36,936 bases of DNA from Hyphomicrobiales bacterium (GCA_013911975.1 JACESF010000043.1:1-36936), one strand, 5' to 3'. Numbered from the stretch's first letter, positions 24,643 through 32,750 are shown. The notes: a model not told the origin generated them from the sequence alone. Numbers and translations are program-made.

Positions 24643-24677
24643 AACTTCGCACGAGGCTGCCAGCCTCGTGCAAGGTT
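24643..24677 (+). terminator. long hairpin between the flhB run and flgB; terminator or operator
   Basis: The arms 24643-24658 and 24662-24677 can pair over 16 positions, with one G-U pair and one mismatch, around a 3-base loop. The inner ten pairs (GCACGAGGCT/AGCCTCGTGC) are perfect. It begins 4 bp after the stop of the preceding gene and ends 39 bp before the flgB start. No U-run follows, so it is not a classical rho-independent terminator; it may be a processing or attenuation structure, or a DNA palindrome bound by a regulator. Confidence 0.75.
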
Positions 24678-24716
24678 GTGGTCCTAGGGTCTTCGTGAAC
24701 GGTGCGGAGACCACCC

Positions 24717-25103
24717 TTGCAACCCATCTTCCTCCTCGATCTCGTTTCAAGGCACGCCAACTGGGCGACCTTTCGGCAGGCGACGATCACCGGGAACATC
24801 GCCAACGCCAACACCCCTGGCTTCAAGGCGATGGATGTGGAGTCCTTCACCTCGGTGCTGGACAAGACCCATCTCGAGCTCGCCAAGACAGCGGACGCCC
24901 ATCTCGACATCCGGGGCGCCGGCACGCGCGAATCCAGGCTCGACGGCAAGGAGACCTGGGGCGTCACCTATTCCGGCAACAGCGTCACCCTCGACCAGGA
25001 GATGCTGAAGGCCGACGAGGTCAATCGCGCCTACACCCTCGACATGAACATCATGCGGTCCTTCCACCGTCTGATGATCGCCAGCGTGAGGACACAGGGA
25101 TGA
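24717..25103 (+). CDS. flgB: FlgB proximal rod protein (TTG start)
   Basis: FlgB is a rod subunit near the MS ring. The 128-residue protein carries the rod signature TITGNIANANTPGFKA (about 22-37) and ends with a helical RSFHRLMIASVRTQG. I chose the TTG at 24717: GGAGA is 6 bp upstream and the protein then begins MQPIFLLDLVSRH, the usual rhizobial FlgB start. A GTG at 24702 is in frame but lies before that site. flgC overlaps by 4 bp, and this gene opens the flgBC-fliE-flgGAI run. Confidence 0.92.
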   Translation: MQPIFLLDLVSRHANWATFRQATITGNIANANTPGFKAMDVESFTSVLDKTHLELAKTADAHLDIRGAGTRESRLDGKETWGVTYSGNSVTLDQEMLKADEVNRAYTLDMNIMRSFHRLMIASVRTQG

Positions 25104-25519
25104 TCGATCCGCTGAAGTCCGCCACCGCCATCGCCAGCTCCGGGCTCGAGGCCCAGGGCATGCGCATGCGGATCGTGGCGGAAAATCTCGCCAACGCGCG
25201 CTCCACCGGCGCCACGACGGGCGCCGATCCCTACAGCCGCAAGACCATTCATTTCAGCCAGGTGTACGACCGGGCGCTGGGCTCGAACCGGGTGACGGTG
25301 AAGTCCACGGGCGTGGACAGCGCCCCGTTCCAGGTGGAGCACGATCCCGGAAACCCGGCGGCCGACGCCGACGGCAAGGTGAAGTTCCCGAACGTGAACA
25401 TGGCGGTCGAAATGGCCGACATGCGTGAAGCCGGGCGGTCCTACTCCGCCAATCTCCAGATGATCAAGCAGGCCCGCTCGATGGTGGCCATGACCATCGA
25501 CCTGCTGAGGAGCAGCTGA
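25100..25519 (+). CDS. flgC: FlgC proximal rod protein
   Basis: FlgC is a rod subunit between FlgB and FlgF. The 139-residue protein has the N-terminal SGLEAQGMRMRIVAENLANA (about 14-33), in which the rod signature appears with a Ser/Thr/Gly-rich continuation, and the FlgC-typical PNVNMAVEMADMREAGRSYSAN (about 97-118) leading into a C-terminal helix. The length is normal. It overlaps flgB by 4 bp, and its stop overlaps the fliE start by 1 bp. Confidence 0.95.
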   Translation: MIDPLKSATAIASSGLEAQGMRMRIVAENLANARSTGATTGADPYSRKTIHFSQVYDRALGSNRVTVKSTGVDSAPFQVEHDPGNPAADADGKVKFPNVNMAVEMADMREAGRSYSANLQMIKQARSMVAMTIDLLRSS

Positions 25520-25848
25520 TGATCGACGCGATTTCCTCGCTCACGAGCCAGTTCCGCGGCGTTGGCGGAACCTCCCAGGTCTCGGTCTCCACCGCGCCCT
25601 CCGCGCTCGCCGCAACCCAGCCCGTGGGCGCCGCGAGCTTCAGCGACGTGCTCGCCGAAGTGGCCCAGAACGCCGTCGGCTCCCTGAAGGCGGGCGAGGC
25701 GGCTGCCATCTCCGGCGTCCAGGGCAAGACCTCGGTGCAGAACGTGGTGGAAGCCATCATGTCCGCCGAGCAGTCGCTCCAGACCGCGGTAGCCGTTCGC
25801 GACAAGGTGGTCGCGGCCTACCAAGAAATCTCCCGCATGGCGATCTGA
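25519..25848 (+). CDS. fliE: FliE rod-MS ring junction protein
   Basis: FliE connects the FliF MS ring and export gate to the rod. The 109-residue protein has a low-complexity first half and the family segment SFSDVLAEVAQNAVGSLKAGE (about 40-60), followed by the C-terminal VQNVVEAIMSAEQSLQTAVAVRDKVV (about 74-99), which includes the expected amphipathic helices. It shares one base with flgC, and flgG follows after 10 bp. Confidence 0.93.
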   Translation: MIDAISSLTSQFRGVGGTSQVSVSTAPSALAATQPVGAASFSDVLAEVAQNAVGSLKAGEAAAISGVQGKTSVQNVVEAIMSAEQSLQTAVAVRDKVVAAYQEISRMAI

Positions 25849-25858
25849 GGACTAAGTC

Positions 25859-26647
25859 ATGAGAGCATTGGCCATTGCCGCCACCGGGATGACGGCGCAG
25901 CAGACCAACGTTGAAGTGATCGCGAACAACATCGCGAACATCAACACCACCGGCTTCAAGCGCGCCCGCGCCGAATTCACGGATCTTCTCTACCAGGCCG
26001 AGCGGGCCAGCGGCGTTCCCATCGTGGACGGCGCCCTGCCGGTGCCGGAAGGCGCCCGGGTGGGCCTCGGCGTCCATACGGTGGGCGTGCGCAACCTGCA
26101 CATCCAGGGCCCCCTGACCCAGACCGGCAACAGCCTCGACCTCGCCATCAACGGGCGCGGCTGGTTCCAGGTGACGAACCCCAACGGCGACACCGTCTAT
26201 ACCCGCGCCGGCTCCTTCAACAAGGGACCGAACGGCGAGCTGGTGACCGCCGACGGCTATCTGGTGGAGCCCGCCATCACCTTCCCGGCGGACACCACCC
26301 AGATCATCATCAACGACCAGGGCCAGGTCTATGTGAACCGCGCCAGCCAGCAGCTTCCCCAGCTGCTGGGCCAGCTCACGCTCGCGAGCTTCGCCAACGA
26401 CGCGGGCCTGGAGCCGCTGGGCAACAACCTCTATCGCGAGACCGCCGCGTCGGGTCAGCCCGTCGTGAGCCCGCCCTCGGAGAACGGCCTCGGCAAGATC
26501 CACCAGAACTATCTGGAAGGCTCCAACGTCGATCCGGTGAAGGAAATCACCGAGCTGATCTCGGCCCAGCGCGCCTACGAGATGAACTCGAAGGTGATCC
26601 AGGCGGCCGACGACATGGCCGGCGTGGTCTCGAAGGGAATCCGCTGA
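25859..26647 (+). CDS. flgG: FlgG distal rod protein
   Basis: FlgG forms the distal rod that crosses the outer-membrane rings. The 262-residue length is standard. Family features are [15 protein letters not shown] at the start, [22 protein letters not shown] (about 19-40), the [22 protein letters not shown] core (about 96-117), and [26 protein letters not shown] (about 221-246). It shares 1 bp with flgA downstream. FlgF (17854-18579) is its paralogue. Confidence 0.97.
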   Translation: MRALAIAATGMTAQQTNVEVIANNIANINTTGFKRARAEFTDLLYQAERASGVPIVDGALPVPEGARVGLGVHTVGVRNLHIQGPLTQTGNSLDLAINGRGWFQVTNPNGDTVYTRAGSFNKGPNGELVTADGYLVEPAITFPADTTQIIINDQGQVYVNRASQQLPQLLGQLTLASFANDAGLEPLGNNLYRETAASGQPVVSPPSENGLGKIHQNYLEGSNVDPVKEITELISAQRAYEMNSKVIQAADDMAGVVSKGIR

Positions 26648-27216
26648 TGACCCGCCTCGCCGCCGCCCTCATGCTGGTGCTGGCCGCCGCGCTCGGCACC
26701 GCCGGCGCCGCCGGCGCGCAGAGCCTGTCCGCCCTGGCGGAGGAGGCGCGGGCCGTGCGCGAGCAGGGCAGGGGGCAGGACGCCGCCCAGGTCGCGCCGG
26801 TGCGGGCCCAGCAGGCCCTCGCCGCGCCCGACACGATCCTGACCGTGCCCAGCGGCACCATCAGCGCGGGCGACGTCATCACCGACGACATGCTGGAGGA
26901 CCGCGTGTTCTCCGTGGCCAACGCCCAGCGCTACCCGCTGGCGGCCAGCCGCTCGAACCTCGTGGGCAAGGTGGCGAAGCGGATGCTGGTGGCGGGAAAC
27001 CCCATTCCGGCCTTCGCGGTGTCCGACCCGAAGCTCATCACGCGCGGCGTCGCCGCCACCATCGTCTTCCAGGAAGGCGGCCTCGCCATCCGCGGCGTCG
27101 CCATGCCGCTGGATTCCGGCACGGTGGGCGCCTCCATCCGGCTCAAGAACATCGATTCCGGCCACGTCATCAACGGCATCGTGCAGGCGGACGGCACCGT
27201 CCGGGTGGGTGGATGA
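26647..27216 (+). CDS. flgA: FlgA P-ring assembly chaperone
   Basis: FlgA is a periplasmic chaperone for FlgI during P-ring assembly. The 189-residue precursor has an Ala-rich signal peptide (1-24, cut likely AGA/QS), a linker (25-60) and an SAF domain: LTVPSGTISAGDVITDDML (about 65-83) followed by VGKVAKRMLVAGNPIP (about 106-121), ending in a FlgA-like IVFQEGGLAIRGVAMPLDSGTVG region. The gene immediately precedes its client flgI, with a 4-bp overlap, and shares 1 bp with flgG. Confidence 0.93.
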   Translation: MTRLAAALMLVLAAALGTAGAAGAQSLSALAEEARAVREQGRGQDAAQVAPVRAQQALAAPDTILTVPSGTISAGDVITDDMLEDRVFSVANAQRYPLAASRSNLVGKVAKRMLVAGNPIPAFAVSDPKLITRGVAATIVFQEGGLAIRGVAMPLDSGTVGASIRLKNIDSGHVINGIVQADGTVRVGG

Positions 27217-28328
27217 TGCGCCGCTTCGTCCATGCCCTTCTCTTCGTCCTGGCCCTGCTGCCGCTGGCGGCGGTCCCGGCCGGCGCGATGACGCGCATCA
27301 AGGACATCTCCTCCATCCAGGGCGTGCGCGACAACCAGCTCATCGGCTACGGCCTCGTGATGGGCCTCCAGGGCACGGGCGACACGCTGCGCAACTCGCC
27401 GTTCACCGAGCAGGCGCTGCAATCCATGCTCGACCGCATGGGCATCAACATCAAGGGACTGCCGCTGCGGGCGCGGAACATCGCGGCGGTGATCGTCACC
27501 GCCAACTTGCCCGCCTTCGCGGGCACCGGCTCGCGCATCGACGTGACCGTCTCCTCGGTGGGCGACGCGTCCTCCCTCATGGGCGGCACGCTGCTCATGA
27601 CCCCGCTTTCTGGCAGCGACGGGCAGGTCTATGCGGTGGCGCAGGGCCAGCTCGCGGTGTCCGGCTTCACCGTCCAGGGCCAGGCCGAGCGCCTCACCCA
27701 GGGCGTGCCCACCTCCGGCCGCATCCCCAACGGCGCGCTCGTCGAGCGGCAGATCCCCGGCCAGCTCCGCGACCTGCCGGAACTGGTGATCGAGCTGGAC
27801 AATCCCGACTTCAAGACCGCCCTGCGCATCGTGGACGCGGTCAATGCCTATACCCGCGCCCGCTTCGGCAAGCCGCTCGCCCGCGACCGCGACCTGCGGA
27901 CCGTGGTGGTGCAGCGCCCGCAGCAGGTGTCCGTGGCCCGGTTCCTCGCCGATATCGGCGACTTGCGGGTCGAGCCGGATACGGCCGCCAAGGTGGTCGT
28001 GGACCAGCGCACGGGCACGGTCGTCATCGGCTCCAACGTGCAGATCTCCACGGTGGCCGTCACCCAGGGCAACCTGACGGTCAGCGTCACCGAAACCCCG
28101 GTCGTGTCCCAGCCCGCGCCGTTCTCGGACGGCGAGACGGTGGTGGTGCCGCGCACCGAGGTCACGGCGCAGGAGACCGGCGGCTACCTCTCCATCGTGC
28201 GCGGATCGGACCTCCAGACCCTCGTGCGCGGCCTCAACCGCATGGGCATGCGGCCTTCCGACATCATCTCGGTGCTCCAGGCGATCAAATCCGCCGGGGC
28301 CCTCCAAGCGGAGCTCATCGTGCAATGA
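27213..28328 (+). CDS. flgI: FlgI P-ring protein
   Basis: FlgI builds the periplasmic P ring around the rod. The 371-residue precursor has a signal peptide (1-25, cut near AGA) followed directly by the strongly conserved mature start RIKDISSIQGVRDNQLIGYG (about 28-47) and GLQGTGD. The C-terminal part carries RTEVTAQETGGYLS and the RPSDIISVLQAIKSAGALQAELIV segment (about 347-370). Two adjacent ATGs (27213 and 27216) are both plausible starts. The 4-bp overlap with flgA and with the next gene implies coupled translation. Confidence 0.97.
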   Translation: MMRRFVHALLFVLALLPLAAVPAGAMTRIKDISSIQGVRDNQLIGYGLVMGLQGTGDTLRNSPFTEQALQSMLDRMGINIKGLPLRARNIAAVIVTANLPAFAGTGSRIDVTVSSVGDASSLMGGTLLMTPLSGSDGQVYAVAQGQLAVSGFTVQGQAERLTQGVPTSGRIPNGALVERQIPGQLRDLPELVIELDNPDFKTALRIVDAVNAYTRARFGKPLARDRDLRTVVVQRPQQVSVARFLADIGDLRVEPDTAAKVVVDQRTGTVVIGSNVQISTVAVTQGNLTVSVTETPVVSQPAPFSDGETVVVPRTEVTAQETGGYLSIVRGSDLQTLVRGLNRMGMRPSDIISVLQAIKSAGALQAELIVQ

Positions 28329-28849
28329 TCCGGCTTGTCAAAACCTCCACCCTCGGCCTGATCGCCCTCGCGTTGTCCGGTGCCGCCTGCCTCGCGCAGA
28401 CGGCTCCGGTCGCGGTGCCCGCCCGCCTGCCGGACGGCCCGGAAGCGAACGCCGCGCAATATTGCGCGGGCATCGCCAACGCGGCGAACGACGCGCGCTA
28501 CGCCCGCCAGATGGCGGCCCTGGTCGCCATGGAGAAGGAGATCGACGAGCGCATCGCCAAGCTGGAGGCGAAGCGCGCGGAGTACCAGACCTGGCTCACG
28601 CGCCGCGAGACCTTCCTGAAGAAGGCGGACGAGTCGCTGGTGGCCATGGTCTCCCAGATGCGCCCCGACGCCGCCGCCGCCCAGCTCACCGTGATGAGCG
28701 AGGATGCCGCCGCCGCCATCCTCACGCGCCTCACGCCGCGCACCGCCAGCGCGATCCTCAACGAGATGGACCCCAGCCGCGCCGCGGTCCTCGCGACCAC
28801 CATCGCCGGCATGTCCCGCCGCAATCCGAACGAAGGCAAGCCCGGATGA
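28325..28849 (+). CDS. motE: MotE-type periplasmic motility protein
   Basis: In Sinorhizobium meliloti MotE is a periplasmic chaperone that stabilises MotC. This 174-residue protein has a signal peptide (1-24, LALSGAACLA/QT), a charged coiled coil (about 55-100, MEKEIDERIAKLEAKRAEY and following) and a C-terminal MgtE-N-like segment: MSEDAAAAILTRLTPRTASAILNEMDP (about 124-150). Position is decisive: S. meliloti motE also lies between flgI and flgH. It overlaps both neighbours by 4 bp. A probable motC begins at the right edge of this window, so client and chaperone would both be present. Confidence 0.82.
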   Translation: MIRLVKTSTLGLIALALSGAACLAQTAPVAVPARLPDGPEANAAQYCAGIANAANDARYARQMAALVAMEKEIDERIAKLEAKRAEYQTWLTRRETFLKKADESLVAMVSQMRPDAAAAQLTVMSEDAAAAILTRLTPRTASAILNEMDPSRAAVLATTIAGMSRRNPNEGKPG

Positions 28850-29559
28850 AACACGCTTTCGCTCTCATGGCTGCTCTCGCCGTCGCCGGTTGCCAGACCG
28901 GCTATGACAGCCTGGCCTACGGCCCGAGCCTGACCCCGGTGGGACACGGCCTCCAGCCGCAGCGCGAGGCGCTGCCCGTCACCTTCACGCCGCCCGTGCA
29001 GCGTTCGTTCCGCTCCACCTGGAATCAGAACAGCCAGAGCATGTACGGCGACATCCGCGCGGCGAAGGTGGGCGATACGCTGACCGTGGCCATCGCCATC
29101 GACGACAAGGCGGAGTTTGACAACCAGACCGACCGCTCGCGCAACGGCTCGTCCGACTTCGGCTTCGACACCGGGCTCAATCTGTCCGGCTTCGGGCGGG
29201 GCGTGAACGCGGGTGCGGCGTCGGGCAATTTCGGTGTCTCCAACGACACGTCCACCAAGGGCAAGGGCACCATCGACCGGTCCGAGAAGCTGCGCATCAA
29301 CGTGGCGGCGGTCGTGATCGAGGTGCTGCCCAACGGGAACCTGCTGATCAGCGGGTCGCAGGAGACGCAGGTCAATTTCGAGCTGCGCGTCCTCAACATC
29401 CAGGGGATCGTCAATCCGCTGGATATTTCCAGCAACAACATCATTCCCTATGATCGCATCGCCGAGGCCCGTGTGACCTATGGCGGGCGCGGGCGCCTCA
29501 CGGACATGCAGCAGCCGGCCTGGGGCCAGCGCCTGTTCGATGCCGCGGCGCCCTGGTGA
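28846..29559 (+). CDS. flgH: FlgH L-ring lipoprotein
   Basis: FlgH builds the outer-membrane L ring. The 237-residue precursor has a lipoprotein signal with lipobox LAVAGC, so C16 would be lipidated. The mature protein has the FlgH segments SMYGDIRAAKVGDTLTVAI (about 65-83), a Gly/Ser/Asn-rich stretch (about 98-150), VVIEVLPNGNLLISGSQ (about 160-176) and IQGIVNPLDISSNNIIPYDRIAEARV (about 185-210). The start overlaps the motE stop by 4 bp; fliL follows after 10 bp. Confidence 0.97.
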   Translation: MKHAFALMAALAVAGCQTGYDSLAYGPSLTPVGHGLQPQREALPVTFTPPVQRSFRSTWNQNSQSMYGDIRAAKVGDTLTVAIAIDDKAEFDNQTDRSRNGSSDFGFDTGLNLSGFGRGVNAGAASGNFGVSNDTSTKGKGTIDRSEKLRINVAAVVIEVLPNGNLLISGSQETQVNFELRVLNIQGIVNPLDISSNNIIPYDRIAEARVTYGGRGRLTDMQQPAWGQRLFDAAAPW

Positions 29560-29569
29560 GGCAAATCTG

Positions 29570-30088
29570 ATGGCGAAGGCGGCTCAGACGCCGACCAAGG
29601 TGACCATCAAGGTCACCGGCAGCGGCGAGGAAAAGAAGAAGGGCGGCCTTCTGGTCGCCCTCGGCCTGCTCACGCTGGTGGCCATCGCCACCGGCGTCGG
29701 GCTCGGCTTCCAGCTCGCCTCAACGCTGCGCCAGGTGGTCCTGCAAAAAAGCGGGGATCGCCCGCCCGAAGCGGCCGCGCTGCGCTATAACGGCGACATG
29801 GTCATCGAGCCCCTGAAGCCCATCGTCGCCAACCTCGCCGCGCCCACCAATGCGTGGGTGCGCATCGAGGGGGCCATCATCTTCAAGAATGGCGACCTGG
29901 CCAATCCGCAGGTGGCGGCGGCGCAGATCCGCGAGGACATCACCACCTATTTCCGTACGCTCACGCTGAGCCAGCTCGGCGGCCCCAGCGCCATGCAGAA
30001 CCTGCGCGAGGACCTCAATGAGCGGGCGAAGCTGCGGGTGGAAGGCAAGCTGGCCGAACTCGTGATCGAGCAGATGGTCGTTCAATGA
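29570..30088 (+). CDS. fliL: FliL basal-body-associated protein
   Basis: FliL is a single-pass inner-membrane protein that surrounds or supports the stator. The 172-residue protein has a Lys-rich cytoplasmic start, one membrane helix (about 26-48) and a periplasmic domain with EPLKPIVANLAAPTNAWVRIEGAIIF (about 76-101) and the terminal LRVEGKLAELVIEQMVVQ. I chose the ATG at 29570; the frame extends back to 29480 inside flgH without support. fliP overlaps by 4 bp. The unassigned gene at 6053-6577 may encode a relative. Confidence 0.92.
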   Translation: MAKAAQTPTKVTIKVTGSGEEKKKGGLLVALGLLTLVAIATGVGLGFQLASTLRQVVLQKSGDRPPEAAALRYNGDMVIEPLKPIVANLAAPTNAWVRIEGAIIFKNGDLANPQVAAAQIREDITTYFRTLTLSQLGGPSAMQNLREDLNERAKLRVEGKLAELVIEQMVVQ

Positions 30089-30918
30089 GGCGGACGGGGC
30101 GCGTGGGGAAGGCGGGCCCGCATGTGGCGCCCGCCCGCTGGTGGTCCGTCACCCGCAGGATTTTCGTCGTCCTGGCCCTGGCCTGGCTGGCCGGCGGCGC
30201 CGGCCTGCTTCTGGCGGGGCCGGCGGCGGCGCAGGTGCCCCCGCTCGACGCCATCCTCCAGGATACTGGCGGCGGGGCGGCCAGCGGGCGCATCATCCAG
30301 ATGGTGGCCCTCATCACCGTTCTTTCGGTGGCGCCGGGCCTGCTCATCATGATGACGAGCTTCACCCGCTTCATCGTGGCGTTTTCCTTCCTGCGCTCCG
30401 GCCTCGGCCTGCCCTCCACGCCAGCCAACCTCGTCCTCCTGTCGCTCTCCCTGTTCATGACCTTCTACGTCATGGCCCCCACTTTCGACCGGGCGTGGGA
30501 GGAGGGCGTAAAGCCGCTTACCGCCCGCGAGATCACCGAGGAGCAGGCGCTCGAGCGCATCATCACGCCGTTCCGCGAATTCATGGTCACCCATGTGCGG
30601 CCGAAGGACCTCCAGCTCTTCGCCGACCTTGCCGCCGCCAACGGGCGCACGCCGCCGAACCAGGGCGTGGACAAGGTGGAGATGCGCATCCTCATCCCCG
30701 CCTTCATGATCTCCGAGCTGCGGCGCGGATTCGAGATCGGCTTCCTCATCGTCCTGCCGTTCCTCATCATCGACATGGTGGTGGCCACGCTGGTCATGTC
30801 CATGGGCATGATGATGATGTCGCCGGCCATCATCTCGCTGCCGTTCAAGATCCTGTTCTTCGTCCTCATCGACGGCTGGAACCTGCTGGTGGGCAGCCTC
30901 GTGCGCTCCTATTTCTGA
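30085..30918 (+). CDS. fliP: FliP flagellar export gate protein
   Basis: FliP forms the core of the export channel with FliQ and FliR. The 277-residue precursor has a basic leader and a cleavable signal peptide (about 25-50, ending PAAAQ), then membrane segments at about 70-95 and 110-135 and two near the C-terminus. Signature stretches are TSFTRFIVAFSFLRSGLGLPSTP (about 92-114), PAFMISELRRGFEIGFLI and FLIIDMVVATLVMSMGMMM (about 229-247). The first 24 residues are longer than usual, but no later start gives an intact signal peptide. A 479-bp gene-free stretch follows. Confidence 0.96.
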   Translation: MRRTGRVGKAGPHVAPARWWSVTRRIFVVLALAWLAGGAGLLLAGPAAAQVPPLDAILQDTGGGAASGRIIQMVALITVLSVAPGLLIMMTSFTRFIVAFSFLRSGLGLPSTPANLVLLSLSLFMTFYVMAPTFDRAWEEGVKPLTAREITEEQALERIITPFREFMVTHVRPKDLQLFADLAAANGRTPPNQGVDKVEMRILIPAFMISELRRGFEIGFLIVLPFLIIDMVVATLVMSMGMMMMSPAIISLPFKILFFVLIDGWNLLVGSLVRSYF

Positions 30919-30954
30919 GCGCCTTTTCTCCGTCTGCGCCGAACATTGTCCGAC

Positions 30955-31038
30955 CGTCATGCCCGGACCTGATCCGGGCATCCACGGCCCTGCGACAGGC
31001 GGAGCCTCCGGGACGGCCGGGACAGGCCCGGCCACGAC
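30955..31038. repeat. extragenic palindromic repeat of the rhizobial GTCATGCCCGG type
   Basis: Two hairpin-forming palindromes lie 33 bp apart. ATGCCCGGA (30959-30967) pairs perfectly with TCCGGGCAT (30973-30981), and GGCCGGG (31015-31021) pairs with CCCGGCC (31027-31033). This GTCATGCCCGGAC...GATCCGGGCATCCACGG element, paired with a GGCCGGGACA..CCCGGCCACGAC unit, is the kind of repeat scattered between genes in many Rhizobiales genomes. It lies 36 bp after fliP and could also stop or protect that transcript. Confidence 0.8.
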
Positions 31039-31397
31039 CTGCGCCATCAAAGGCGAACGCGAGGCCTGAGTGCCTCCGCATCGTCCCCCTCAATGGGTGT
31101 TCAGAGCGCTCAAAAATGCGCGACCGGATGCGTGTGGGTCTGATGGACGGCATCCAAAACCGTTTGCCGGATATGAAAAATTTCCCGTTGACGATCTTTT
31201 CGACGCGGTGCAAGCTTCACGCAAGCTTGGTGGTCCAGGCTGACTTTCATGGCAGGTTGAACTGCTCACTTCGTTGAGCAGGCGGGATTGAAGCCCGAGC
31301 GGCAAATCCCATCAAAGGCATGATGCCGCCCTGCCATTCCGGTTCCGATCCGGCATGTCCCCCAACTCATCTTTTCTCAAGACTGAGGGACATCACC
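31039..31397 (+). promoter_or_regulatory. upstream region and probable long leader of the flagellin gene
   Basis: No convincing gene lies here. The region is locally AT-richer (31150-31230). A TTGACG at 31188-31193 is a possible -35 box, but no good -10 follows at 17 bp, so I do not call a promoter. Two GCAAGCTT copies (31210-31217 and 31221-31228) repeat with an 11-bp period and also form an inverted repeat. A perfect 7-bp hairpin lies at 31262-31281. The flagellin ribosome binding site GAGGG is just before the ATG at 31398. Confidence 0.55.
31262..31281 (+). other. stem-loop in the probable flagellin 5' leader
   Basis: CTGCTCA (31262-31268) pairs perfectly with TGAGCAG (31275-31281) around the loop CTTCGT. 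It lies 116 bp before the flagellin start codon. If transcription begins upstream of it, the stem would be in the mRNA leader. Caulobacter FlbT acts on a structured flagellin leader, and flbT is encoded in this window, so this is a candidate FlbT target by inference. Confidence 0.6.
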
Positions 31398-32657
31398 ATG
31401 TCTAGCATCCTGAACAACGTCTCCGCCCAGAACGCCCTGCGCACCCTGCAGGCCACCAACAAGTCCCTGGAGACCACCAGCGACCGCATCTCGTCGGGCC
31501 TGAAGGTTGCCACGGCTTCGGACAACGCCGCGTACTGGTCCATCGCGACCACCATGAAGTCCGACTCCTCCTCGCTCGGCGCGGTGACGGACTCCCTGAG
31601 CCTCGGCGCCAACATCGCCAAGTCGACCTATAACGGCCTCGACCAGGCCAAGGACCTCCTCGGCAAGATCAAGGACAAGCTGACCACCGCCGCCGGCGAA
31701 GGCGTTGACCGCGCCGCCGTCCAGGAGGAAATCAACGCCCTCCAGGAGCAGCTCAAGACCGCTGCCGGCACCTCGTCCTTCTCCGGCCAGAACTGGCTGG
31801 ACGTGGGCACGACCGGCTCCAAGAGCATCGTGTCGTCCATCTCCCGCGACGCGAACAACAAGCTCGACGTCGGCACCATCGACGTGAACACCGCCGACTA
31901 CGCCCTCTACACGACGGCCGACGGCGGCATCCTGGACAAGCAGATCTCCATCGACACCACCACGGCGACCGGTGCCGCCGCGACCTTCGCGGCTGCCACG
32001 TTCGACGCGGACGACGAGATCACCTTCTCGATCGCTCAGAATGGCGGCATCGCCAAGACCGTGACCATCAATCAGGCTGTGGTGAACGACGCCCTTTCCG
32101 GCGCCAGCGTCATCGAAACCAGCGCTGACCTGAAGGCGGTCTTCGAGAAGGCCCTGGCCAACTCGGACATCCAGGGCATCTCCGTGGAAGTCGACGACGC
32201 CACCAAGATCCCCGTGTTCTCCTCCACCGAGGACTTCGACATGGGCGGGGCGACTGCCGGCGCGACCACCGCTCCGACGCTGATCTCTCTGGGCCTGGCC
32301 ACCACGGCTCCCACCAAGGCCGCCGCGACGGTTTCCGAGAGCGTCGACACCATCGACATCACCGGTGCCACCACGGCCGACGTGACCAACTACCTGAAGA
32401 TCGTGGACGAGGCGCTGACCCAGGTGACGACGGCGGCTTCCAAGCTCGGTGCGGTGCAGACCCGTATCGACACCCAGAAGACCCTGGTGTCCTCGCTGAC
32501 CGACACCATCGACGCGGGCGTCAGCTCGCTGATCGACGCGGACATGGAAGAAGAGTCCACCCGCCTGAAGGCCCTCCAGACCCAGCAGCAGCTCGGTGTG
32601 CAGGCGCTCTCCATCGCGAACTCCTCTTCGCAGAACGTCCTCAGCCTCTTCCGCTGA
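31398..32657 (+). CDS. fliC: flagellin
   Basis: This 419-residue protein is the flagellar filament subunit. The N-terminal D0/D1 region (1-140) begins MSSILNNVSAQNALRTLQA and includes SDRISSGLKVATASDNAAYWSIA (about 28-50); the C-terminal helices (332-419) end LGVQALSIANSSSQNVLSLFR, described here as residues 399-419. The middle (about 141-330) is Thr/Ala/Asp-rich and variable. No signal peptide is present, as expected for type III export. I chose the ATG at 31398 because GAGGG precedes it and it gives the standard flagellin start; the upstream extension to 31320 is non-conserved. It is the only flagellin in the window, is a single gene with its own terminator, and is probably regulated by FlbT and FlaF. 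Confidence 0.97.
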   Translation: MSSILNNVSAQNALRTLQATNKSLETTSDRISSGLKVATASDNAAYWSIATTMKSDSSSLGAVTDSLSLGANIAKSTYNGLDQAKDLLGKIKDKLTTAAGEGVDRAAVQEEINALQEQLKTAAGTSSFSGQNWLDVGTTGSKSIVSSISRDANNKLDVGTIDVNTADYALYTTADGGILDKQISIDTTTATGAAATFAAATFDADDEITFSIAQNGGIAKTVTINQAVVNDALSGASVIETSADLKAVFEKALANSDIQGISVEVDDATKIPVFSSTEDFDMGGATAGATTAPTLISLGLATTAPTKAAATVSESVDTIDITGATTADVTNYLKIVDEALTQVTTAASKLGAVQTRIDTQKTLVSSLTDTIDAGVSSLIDADMEEESTRLKALQTQQQLGVQALSIANSSSQNVLSLFR

Positions 32658-32671
32658 TCGCGGATCGGCCC

Positions 32672-32693
32672 CGCGCCGGCTTCGTCCGGCGCG
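32672..32693 (+). other. perfect 8-bp hairpin just after the flagellin gene
   Basis: CGCGCCGG (32672-32679) pairs with CCGGCGCG (32686-32693) around the loop CTTCGT, starting 14 bp after the flagellin stop. The same loop sequence occurs in the leader hairpin at 31262-31281. No U-run follows, and the true terminator lies 22 bp further on, so this stem may protect the 3' end of the mRNA. Confidence 0.7.
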
Positions 32694-32714
32694 TGGGTCC
32701 GGGCTCTCCATACC

Positions 32715-32750
32715 GGCCGCGTCCCCACGGGGGCGCGGCCTTTTTCTTTT
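32715..32750 (+). terminator. rho-independent terminator of the flagellin gene
   Basis: GGCCGCGTCCCC (32715-32726) pairs with GGGGGCGCGGCC (32729-32740), with one G-U pair and a small loop, followed directly by TTTTTCTTTT (32741-32750). This is a textbook intrinsic terminator on the plus strand. It closes a monocistronic flagellin transcript 58 bp after the stop codon and separates it from fliF. Confidence 0.93.

Noticed and set aside
31188..31216. TTGACG as -35 of a flagellin promoter
   Set aside because: No acceptable -10 box lies 16-18 bp downstream, so it is kept only as a possible element.
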